A DNA stretch of 64,000 nucleotides from Perognathus longimembris pacificus (lineage: Eukaryota; Chordata; Mammalia; Rodentia; Heteromyidae): NCBI RefSeq assembly GCF_023159225.1, contig NC_063163.1:103819885-103883884 (forward strand), written 5' to 3'. Positions 35,896 to 45,900 of the stretch are shown here, piece after piece. The notes under the pieces are model-generated. The model had not been told where the DNA came from, did no database searches, and saw nothing but the letters and a program-made list of their open reading frames with translations. The translations under genes were made by a program, and so were the position numbers. The stretch's first letter is position 1. Every line of letters begins with the position of its first letter.

Positions 35896-38194
35896 TGCTC
35901 ACAAAACACAAACACAGTTTGCACACATCAGCATACTTACTTCTTGAACCCAGGAAAGGAACACTGGAAGAGACAGCTGGCTGGGGGTTAAGAGCAGGGA
36001 CATAATCTGGTACCTGCAGAGAGATGGGACAAGTGGGATAATCCCACTTCTCTGACCCAGCTAGGCCAATGTCAACTTGTGATGGACCTCTCATTGTTCA
36101 TAGGCAAGGCAACACATTGACAGAGTAAGTGACAGTCTCCTTTCCAAAGACTGCAAGATGACTGAACCTGTGGAAGTTTCTTCCCTTCCACAAGATATGA
36201 GGTTTCATAGATATATAAGCCAAAGGAAGCAAAATACTCCTGAGCCCTCATCCCCAACATGAGGAGTAGCAGGCATTTGCCCCTACCATCTACTTATGTG
36301 AAAACCCTACAGGTCGCCCCAAAGCATGCTTGCAGTATGTCTAAGGCTGAAAGTGCAAATCCCCCTCCCAATCCCAGCCCAGTGACCTCCCCCATTCCCT
36401 TCCCTCCCAACCACCTCCCTATCATAAACCATGCACAAGTTTGAGATCTCTCGAGCCATATGCAAGTGGGGACAGGAAGGAAAGGGAACCTAATTGGTGT
36501 GTATATGAAGTGGGTGGGAGAAGAGCTAGCCTTCATTCCTAAAACAAATCCAGAAGATCCAGTGCCAATAAGAGATGGGATTGGTGGGGCATGGTCCTTC
36601 TGGAACCAGAAGAAACAGGGGCTCAGCCAGCCATCTGTGTCACCAACTGCTAGAAAAGGTAGACAACCAAAGATTTGAGAGTTGGTACTACCTGGGTTTG
36701 ATTCTCCAATCTAGTTCACCCAGCCAAGGGTCCAAAGATGATATTTTATCAGCTCTGCTCATAATCCCTGTGTGACTGACCCACCGAAGGAGAGAATGTC
36801 CAGGTGACATTCACTGACTGGCTGCTGTTCCACTAAAGTATTTAGCAATCAAGATACCCTGGCTCTTCCCCTTCTAAGGCATGGCCAATCATTAATATTT
36901 GTACTAATGCCTAATTTTTCCTTATCTACACAGAAACTCTCAGGGTATAGGGGTATCTTTGGACCAGACTTCCTCAATTGAGAATTTTTCTAATGCTTAC
37001 AATGAGGTCATAAAAATACTTCTTCTACCTTCCTGGTAGCCAAAAGTATTCTGGTAAAGATAGCATATTTGCTTCTATGAGGCTAATTTGCAAGTATAGA
37101 CATAGGCCCAGAAATAAGGCTCAGGAACCATGCAGGCTCGCTGTTGGTCAGAGAGAGAGGTGATAAAGAGACGACACCCTCTCCCCAAATACCAAGTTAG
37201 TAGGAGTGTAAAGTCCTATTTGGGCTTTGATCTTGGTCTGTTGATTTCTTCTAAAGAAGAGATTTTTATTAATCCCACCTCTGAATCCAAAAGGAAGCAG
37301 GGATGCAGACATTAAGAAAGGAGTGCAGAAGAGCTGATCTCTGATTTCAGAGTGCAATTCTTTTACCCTCCCTACCTCGGCCGCAGATTGTGGACGAAGA
37401 GAAAGTAAAGACAAAAACTCTAGGCATAAGGCCACTTGTGCAGTTTCATGGCCTGAAGGGATCCCCAAGTCCTCTTTCACACCACCATCACCAGTGTCTT
37501 GTGAACACAGTCAGATAATGGAAGAGGAAGAAAGGCAACCCACCACTTCTGCATATGAGAATAAACATAGGCAGCTTCCAAGAACAATCTTTCCCTCTCC
37601 ACTGGCACAGAGTTCCAGCATTTCAAGGCCAAGTCTCCCAGCTTGCAACCTGAGGAACTGCACACACAGACAAATAAAGCTAAAGAACATGACAAAGAAG
37701 ACACCCATACCAGGGCCCTCCATGTCAGAGGCTAATTCTACGAGTGATAAGGAAGGCCAACTAAGAAGCAAGATCTCTCCTGAGACCTAGCCTGAGCTTG
37801 CAGGCCAGGCCCTTCCCACAATCTGTTCTCAGTGGCAAGCTATGTCCTTCCCATACCAGCACACTTGTTTCTCACTGAACTCTGGGCAGCCACTGTTGTT
37901 CCTTGGGGTTATCCAACAATATATATACTACATTGTTAGGAATAACTAAATGGTCACATGCTCCCAAGAGGATTGGAGGCTTGATTCCCCCATGTTTGGG
38001 TCTTACCAGGCTATTCCAGGATCCACACTCCCTACTCCATGATTGATCTAACACTCTGTGCCCCCTGCACGCCTGGCACACCTGGGCAAAGTCTCAGGCT
38101 TCTTGGGCTGTGACTCTCAACCTCTTCTTCCTGAAACACTCTGCTCCAGTGGCACATTGAATACAGAATTGGACACTGAGATGCCTCCTGAGTT

Positions 38195-38216
38195 CTCCCC
38201 CCCCCCCCCGCCCCCG
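38195..38216. repeat. Poly-C tract
   Basis: A run of C's interrupted by one G (cccccgccccc); potential i-motif/quadruplex strand in the presumed 3' UTR. Confidence 0.85.
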
Positions 38217-38739
38217 CAGGTTGTGGGACTCTGAGCCTCTATCTCACTGGAGCCTCTTGTGGCTTTGTTTTGGAAACAGCACAGAAGGTAGGGCCAAGCC
38301 CAGGAACACCTGTGGAAATGCTCACATTCCCAGAAGGAGCACCAGGAGCTTCCCACAATCCTGCTCATCTGCTCCTCCAAACACCCAGAGGGTTTCCCCA
38401 AAGATCCTTGACATGCAAGCAAAGGAAGCCTAAGATGAACCATTAGCTCATGCTTCTTTCCCTAAGGTTCTCAGCCTATTGATAAAATAAACTTACCTAT
38501 GATTCTTCTCCCAGTCCCACTCCCCTTGCCCCCAAAAGGCTTTTTGCTAATCTAGAAGAAAAAGAAACAGCTCTAGCCATACACAGATTCAAATCTTAGC
38601 CCCAGATTCAAATTTTGAGTAGAAAAAGATGCTCCCAAGCTTCTTGATAATATCTGTTTCTTTGCTGAAGCTAGTGTTTGTCAGTTTTGCCAAGAATGGA
38701 AACCAAAAACAAGAAATTCCACTTCATCTACACCTTCCC

Positions 38740-38743
<4 letters not shown>

Positions 38744-38821
<78 letters not shown>
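38744..38821. repeat. (CT)n microsatellite in presumed 3' UTR
   Basis: About 39 units, pure, abutting a type B SINE; reads (AG)n in the IGSF9B transcript. Confidence 0.95.
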
Positions 38822-38826
<5 letters not shown>

Positions 38827-39013
38827 AGTCCTGGGGCTTGGACTCAGGGCCTGAGCACTGTCCTGGCTTCTTTTGCTCAAGGCTAGCACTCTGCCACTTG
38901 AGCAACAGCACCACTTCTGGCCATTTTCTGTATATGTGGTGCTAGGGAATTGAATCCAGGGCTTCAAGTATACGAGGCAAGCACTCTTGCCACTGGGCCA
39001 TATCCCCAGCCCC
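38822..39013 (-). mobile_element. SINE, type B, full length, in presumed 3' UTR
   Basis: 'tcctggggcttggactcagg' to 'gccatatccccagccc'. Sense relative to IGSF9B; its tail side merges with a long (CT)n tract. Confidence 0.85.
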
Positions 39014-39113
39014 TACCTTCCCACTTCTCTCTGTATGAAAAGGGCAGAGGAATAAACCATTGCTATCTATCCAATCCCAAGTGTTTTTGATTATTAGTCA
39101 AAACTCAGAACAG

Positions 39114-39325
39114 AGCCAGGGGCCCGGTGGCTCACACCTGTAATCTAGATCTGAGGATCTAGGCTCAAAACCAGCCCAAGCAGAAAAGTCAGTGAGATTA
39201 TGATCTCGATTACCTACCATCAAGCCAGAAATGGAGCTGTGTGTCAAGTGGCAGAGTGCTAACTTGGACACAAAAGCTCAGGGACAGTGTTCAGTCCCTT
39301 ACTTCAAACTCAGGACCAGCACAAA
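39114..39325 (+). mobile_element. SINE, type A, in presumed 3' UTR
   Basis: 'ggcccggtggctcacacctg' to 'actcaggaccagcacaaaat'. Antisense to IGSF9B and inverted relative to the type B copy 100 bp to its left. Confidence 0.75.
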
Positions 39326-41579
39326 ATAAAACAAAAGCAAAACAAACATCCCCTCTGCTAGAGCCTTCCCAAGGGCATGGCCCAATCAGCTAGACCCTGC
39401 CTTGAAACAGGATGCAGGCTCTGCCAGACCTCTTCTTTGCCTACCCCCAGTACCTCCAGGAAAACTGGAAGGGAGACACATTGGCCAGCAGGGCAGGAGC
39501 CACTATCAGATGTCAGCCCATAATTACCAATGGCAAATTCACACACAGGACTCCACTCAAAGCCATGAAGCCCACTGGCCATCAGACGGTAAATGAAGAA
39601 CAAGGCTTCACCTTCTCTTCCTTGTTACTCATCTTCTTTCCCTACACCACTGTAGTCTCTCACTTAGAGAACTGTTCTATCTTATTCCTGGTCCCTGAAT
39701 CACCTAATGCTACAACAATCATTTCTACACAAGATGTAGACGGAAGAGGCTGACAGAAATCGGAGACAGAAATAGGTTTGTATCTGGGTAACTTCTTCAA
39801 GGCTACCACACCCTAAAGGGATTTGGAAGACACATGTTCTCCCACAGGAAGAGGGTAGATGGATGCCCTAGGAAGCTCAATAGTGGCTGCCGATATATTA
39901 AAAGGCAGAAAACATGGGGCCCTAGAAATGGATACATACACCAATTAGGTACACATTCCCAGCCCAACATGTGCTTATGCCCAACACGGAAAAGTATATC
40001 TCTGACATCTTTAACCTCCACCAGTGGGCATTGGGCACTGTTATCTGCCAAATTCCTTTGGAGGAATGATGGAAATACCTCCCACGGGTGCAGAAAGGCT
40101 GGTGGCCTCTAAGAGCACTGTCACAAGAAGGAAGTCCTCTTGGAAGGAGACTGAGGCCACTGAGAGATAGGTAGACTTTGGGACCTTTCCCAGTCCTGGG
40201 GACACCACAGTATAGCTGCTTCCTGGTGGCCAGCAAAAAGCACAACTCCAACTGTTTGATCTGAGGTAATGGGCACCACCAAGGCAAGAGTTAGCACAGG
40301 GCCTCAGCAAGCCCAGCCCACAAGGTTTGGCACATGCTCTTAGATAACATTATAAAGGAGCAAAGCCTTTCACTTTATCCTCTCTTCTTCTTCTCTGATC
40401 TCAAGGCTACAGCAACATCAGGGTCAGAATTGCCACAAAGGTTGAATCACAGTTGGCTGAATCCATTACAAAGACCCAACAGCTTTAATATTCCACATTT
40501 ACATCCCATCCGAGGACGTGAGGATGAAATTGCACACTGCAGGGGAGTCAAGATCTCAGGATGGTCCCCTGTGAGCCTCCAGATCCCACCCTGACATTTC
40601 AAGTAGGCTTGTTCCTGACACCCCTGGGAGAGATGCCATCATGGCACATTGGCAGAGGTAGTGCTGCCATTCCAAGGAATGCAAGGAGTCGCCCAAGTCT
40701 ACCTGTCCACTTTGCAGAACTGCTGCCCTGGGGTCAAGCAGACTCCAATGCCTGGAGAAGTCCATTAGCTAGAGGGTACAGGGCCACCCCAAGGGTAGAT
40801 AGTCTAACTCCCAAGCAGCAGAAACCCTTCTGCATCCAGAAGTGAGCAGTGTTGTGGCATACCTGGTGGATCCTCAAGTGTGGAGTTGTCCCTAACTCAC
40901 TAGGAGAGAGAAGGAAGCACCAGGGCCTGGCTAGAACAGATGAAGTCCATCTCTCCAAAATGGAAGCTTCTATACGGAACCAGCTTCCCAGCCCACAGCT
41001 TGGCAAGGCCATTGAGCAACTGCCATTGTCATTGACAACTGCAGTGAGATGAGAAGACCTACCAAGACAGAAGCACCAAGAAGAAAACATTTCAAGGAAG
41101 CTAGCAGCTCCCCATACTCCAAGCCAGGTCAGAAGGATGCTTTCTCTGTAAGAGGGCAGGTGAGAGCAAGTGTACTCCCGCCCCGGCCTCAGCCTTCTGC
41201 CCTGCTTTGGGGGCAGCACCATAGTCTTACAGGAAGACAGGGATGCATCTGAGCAGGGAGATGAACTTGCAAAAGCTGCTGGGTGCCAACAGTTTGAAAT
41301 CAAAACCAGGTTTGAAGCAGAGGACAGATCAGAGCCCAGGGCCCCGCCTCCCACCCCCTTTGACCTTCATTCCTGAACCTTAGCCAGCTCCAATTTGTTC
41401 TGAGAACAAACACCCCAGAACTCAGTCACCAGAGATGGTCTTATTTCAATCCGATCTCCTGCCACTGGAGCCTAGGTCCTGGGGGATGAGGGAAAACTCC
41501 AGGGGCAAAGCAGAGACAGCAGGAAGCACGTGGTGGAGACGCAAGGGATCTGCAGGAGGCTCCCACAAGTGGCAATTAA

Positions 41580-42040
41580 TCAATGTGGAGAATTAGCTCC
41601 CACAAAAGGAAAGGAGGAGCCAACCCAGCACTGTAGAACAGCACTGCAGAAAGTGCTGAGCCAGCCGAGGTGGATATAAATAGAGCTCTAGCAGCTTGCT
41701 GCTCAGTCCAGCTGGCTCCACAATGGGAGGCCCTTTGACCACAAGGCTTTTGGCCCTGGCTCGACCCAGAGATACTGAAGCTTGATGGTCTGAGCTTGGA
41801 CATGCACACAAGGGCCTGTGGCCCGTGGTTAAGCAGCTTCTACTTCCATAACATGAGCGAAACTATGGAAGGAATTAAGATGCCAGTCTGGCCTTACACC
41901 TGGGCCACCATTATTTTTTAACCTAGCAAATCGAGCAATAAAGACTTGTGTTTAAGACTTGTGTTTAGTTCTGTGGTAACTCATTGTTGTACCCCCAAAG
42001 CAGGCAGCTTGGTAATCGAGGCAGAGCCTCATTTCTACTC
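41580..42040 (+). mobile_element. Possible solo LTR or small TATA-driven unit
   Basis: A clear TATA box (gatataaatag, 41673-41682) is followed about 255 bp later by AATAAA (41938-41943) on the same plus strand, the spacing of a retroviral LTR R region or a very short transcript. Boundaries and target-site duplication are not clear, no family is recognised, and no viral gene is present. Lies within the presumed IGSF9B 3' UTR, antisense to it. Confidence 0.3.
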
Positions 42041-42759
42041 TAATTAGAAGAATCTAGAGAGAACAAAGGTGAATTTAGCTGAGTGGCATGAACCTATTTC
42101 AGCAGGAATAATCAGTCTCCCAAGATCAGATATGAGAGCACCCCACCAACTGAGACCACCCTGCTCACAAACCCAGTTGTCCACTACCCGCCTCCTTCCT
42201 TCACTGTCCATAAAAGAGAAACAGCACTTTGTTTCAATGTACATATATATATATACACATAGAGAAACCCATCAACTACATACAAGTGCATTTGTAGCTA
42301 TATCTATATATATGTGCAGTTTGGAAGATGGGGTGCAAGTCCAGCCCTCTCCTAAGATTCAGAAAACTGAAATAGAAGCAGAGGACTGTAAAAGCCATTG
42401 TCTTCCTCTTCTTCACTTCCAAAGACATTTGAGGAGGTAAGAAAAGAAATCAACCTAATAAAGAGGGAGAGGAGGGGTGGAGACAAATGTCTTCTTGTCC
42501 CTCACTTACCCCACCCCCCTGCAATTTCTACCCATGGGCAACAGGTCTGTCCCCAGCCCTTTGTCCTGTGGAAAAGTCCAGCTGGACAGATCTGTGGGGG
42601 GGGGAACCCTCTCACTCTGGCAGGAGAGAGGGCACACAGGTGCCACCAAAGGTCTGGGTCACCCCTTGGTGGACAGGAAAGGACAAGGCCCCGCACAATG
42701 TCCCTCCCTGCCCCCTTAGCCCAGTACCCTGCCCTAGGGACACTTAAGAGTAGTTCGAG

Positions 42760-42968
42760 TCATAGCAGAGTGGCGTGGCCAGAGTCGTCATGGTCCACGC
42801 TGTTGAGGATGGCCGTCTGGTCTTCTGGAAGTTGGCGGTGGTACAAGTCGGAAAGCCGGGCAAAGGGGTCAGGACGAGGGTGTCTCTTCTTCTTTCGGAG
42901 GCAGACAGCTTCGTCGGGCCACAGAACCTGAGAACTGGGAAGCTGCTGAGCCTGGGAGGCAGAACCGT
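42760..42968 (-). CDS. IGSF9B: IGSF9B terminal coding exon with PDZ ligand
   Basis: 209 bp of coding sequence. Acceptor ccctctctgtag. Reads DGSASQAQQLPSSQVLWPDE, AVCLRKKKRHPRPDPFARLS, DLYHRQLPEDQTAILNSVDH and DDSGHATLL, then TGA. The C-terminal T-L-L fits the class I PDZ ligand pattern S/T-x-hydrophobic; the paralogue IGSF9 is also recalled to end ATLL. The long 3' UTR follows to the left. Confidence 0.93.
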
Positions 42969-45900
42969 CTACAGAGAGGGAACCAGACAGACAGACCACA
43001 CACACACGCACACACATGCACACACACACAAACAGAGAGAGAGAGAGAGAGAGAAGAGAGAGAGAGTAAAAAAGAGGTACTCAACCTCATCTTGCACATC
43101 TACTAGAGCTACATTCTGAGTTTCTACTGGAACACAGCAATCATTAAGTACATAGGGACAATGAGCCGAATGTCTGCAGAGACCAACTTCCTTCACCACT
43201 AAGGCAATCAACAACCCAACTCTGGCCTCCACCTTATAAGAAGCAAGGAAATCAAATGGGCATTTTTCTTCCTATAAACTCATAGATCCCAACAACCAAG
43301 TAATCTCTAGACATTTGTTTTGCAGTGCTTCTTGGGTACCAGGAATTGGGGCTTCTAAGAGTGAACTGAGACTCCAGACATTTTTCTCACCCACCCCAAG
43401 CCACAGCAGACGTTCAATCACTGATGGCAGAGTCAGGCCTGGCCCCTTCTGGACTACCAGTACCACTTGTCTACCTCATGGCCCTTTGGGGAATATAACA
43501 GAAAAGCTTTACTTTCTACAAGATTGCAGTTCAGTGTGATGGTGAGAAGGAAGAGACAAATCATCAAGACTTAAAAAAAAATAATACAGATGCTAACAGT
43601 GTGACAAAGACAGATAAAAGAGGGCTGTGTGACAGAGACATGTCACAGGGACACTGTTTCTGCTCCCTGAAGGGTTCATACCCAGCTAGAGTCTCGAATT
43701 AGGAGCCTTCCACAGACATGAGGGACAATTATTCTCGCCCTGAGGGAGATGTTAAGTTCAGAGCAAATATGGCACATTCTGGGGAAAGAACAGAGGTCAC
43801 AGAAAAGAGACAGGAAAGACAGAGTGGAAGTGCAAAGGAGGGGGTTGAAATCTGTTCTAGTAGCCAAGGAAAGTTTTCTGGAAGGTTTTAATCGGATGTG
43901 TGTGCATGTATATGCATCCACAAAAGAGGATATTTCAGAGCCTCTAAAGTTCACTCTGGTTTCTATGTGTGGGACACACGAAAGGAGAAAGAACCTGACA
44001 GGCAGGCAGCTGTGAGACACTGCACCAGTATAGGCAGAAGAGGAGAGGACTCAGACTTCAGGTGTTCTTTGTTTGTTTGTTTGTTTGTTTGTTTGTTTGT
44101 TTTGCAGTAGAACCCCAGATAAAGGGTTACAAAGACTGAGCCAACAGGCTTTCCCAAATGAAGCAGGCAAGCATCATGAGAGGAAGAGAAGAATCCAAGA
44201 AGAAGCTGCCTGCAAAACAGGGCAGGAAGCAGTGCTAGTTACTACACTAGGGAGGAATGGGAAGAAGCAGATTTGGAGAAGAGAACAACGACTCCATCTA
44301 GGACATTTAAAGTTTATAAAAAAAAAAATCCAAGTGCATGCTCAACAGTCAACTGGATATCTGAGACTCGACCTCCTAGAAGACACCTGGGTTAAGGACA
44401 GACATTGAGAATCGTTAACATAGAACAGGCACCAGGATCACTGTCATCAGAATAAGAAAGGATACAGGCATCTGCTGTGGCCTGCTTTGTAGTAAGTCAA
44501 TAAATTTTGCTTATGAACACTTACAATCATGTGCCATGTAATGATACTTTGGCCAATGATGAACCATGTATACAATGGTGGACCCATATTGCCTCATGTG
44601 TATAAGCATGCTCTCTGAGGTTTCTCCAGGTCAAAATGTCCTAACAATAAAATTCTTAAGAGTGTTGTCCCTCTTATAAAGTGACATGATGACACACACC
44701 ACACACACACACACACACACATACACACACATATACAAACATACATGTGTGTAAGCTGAAGTGAGTTTGAATCTGTTGAAAATTGAGCTTTGGGCTCCAA
44801 TTTCTCACCCAAACCATTAAAAAATAAATAAATAAATATTTTGTCTTCTCTGCCTCAGTATCCCCATGCATAAACTGACAGGAAACCAGTACCACCTGCT
44901 GGGTAAGTGATTCATCAGCAATTCTCAAGGAGATGAGGGCCTCCCCTACACACTTCTCCATAACCCTATCAACAAAGTGACTCAACAGCCTTCATCAAAG
45001 ATCTACAGAGATCTACTACTGAGTCTTCCTCCTTGACAGACTGCCACAGCATTCCTTAAGCCACCGGTGGAAACTGAATATTGGATAAATATCAAGGAAT
45101 TTTCTAAAAGAGGGCTGGATTGTTTCTGCACAATTTTAGAAGCTACCTATCAATGCTGGATAGACATTGGCCACATTTCCAACATTACAAACTAAGAAAC
45201 TTTCACTCAAACTCACTGAGCTGAGTTTAGTCAGCCTGTAGAAGCTGATTTATGCTACATACACCCTAAGCTCAAATAGACGGTCTGACTCATTAGAGGA
45301 GAATTACACAGGAGATAAGTGTGAAGAATGGGGAAAAAAATACAATACTGTATATATCATTCAGAAATATGCTAAAGCTACATGAGCTATTCTCTAATGC
45401 CTATATGCAGATTCACATTCCACTAAAAGTGATAGTTTCCTACGGGATGGAAATGAACTAGGAGGGAAGGCAATCAGAGTCTCACCTCATCTTCCCCCTA
45501 GTTTTACATGAAAACTATGTGTGTGCTACTTGAAAATGAGTGTGTAAAAGGAAACAGAGCACAAGAGAAGCTGATGGATTCAATTTTAGAGAAAACCTAA
45601 GGCAGGGAGGGATCCTGGATCCAACAGTCCTCATGGTAAGGGCAGAGCAAGATGGAAAGAGGACCAGGAGCTCCCCCACCATTTACCGGATCGTTTCTTT
45701 GACCTCGAAGAGCCCTTGGATGACTTTTTGGGCTTCTTTATCCGTTGGTATTTCAGAGCCTCCAGCCTCTCAGGCGCAGCAGCATTCCCGGATGCAGGTG
45801 GAAGAATTCTGCAAAGGACAATTAGAGAGGCACAGGTCAGCTCCCAGATGAGGGAGCCTTCGAAGAGGGGCTGGAAGAAAACCAAAGAACTGCCCACAGA

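Larger units (their letters stand above)
30450..42759 (-). other. IGSF9B: Probable long 3' UTR of IGSF9B
   Basis: From the TGA at 42760-42762 leftwards there is no further coding exon. Two minus-strand AATAAA signals with U- or GU-rich downstream elements lie at 31727-31732 and 30466-30471; a weaker AATAAA sits near 37266. SINEs are sparse in 31.7-42.7 kb (essentially one pair at 38.8-39.3 kb) compared with the flanks, as expected for transcribed, constrained sequence. A Pumilio-type UGUAUAUA lies at 35572-35579. No transcript evidence is available, so the exact end is inference; part of the interval could instead be intergenic. Confidence 0.5.
42969..45686 (-). other. IGSF9B: IGSF9B last intron
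   Basis: 2.7 kb. Begins (transcript 3' side) with a (CA)n/(GA)n tract at 43000-43067 only about 30 bp from the terminal exon acceptor. Also holds (GTTT)n at 44068-44103, (CA)n at 44694-44740 and a CTCF-like motif at 44888-44902. No SINE recognised. Confidence 0.75.

Noticed and set aside
40734..41354. 206-codon minus-strand frame
   Set aside because: Lies in the presumed IGSF9B 3' UTR, Ser/Leu/Cys-rich low-information text, no recognisable domain.
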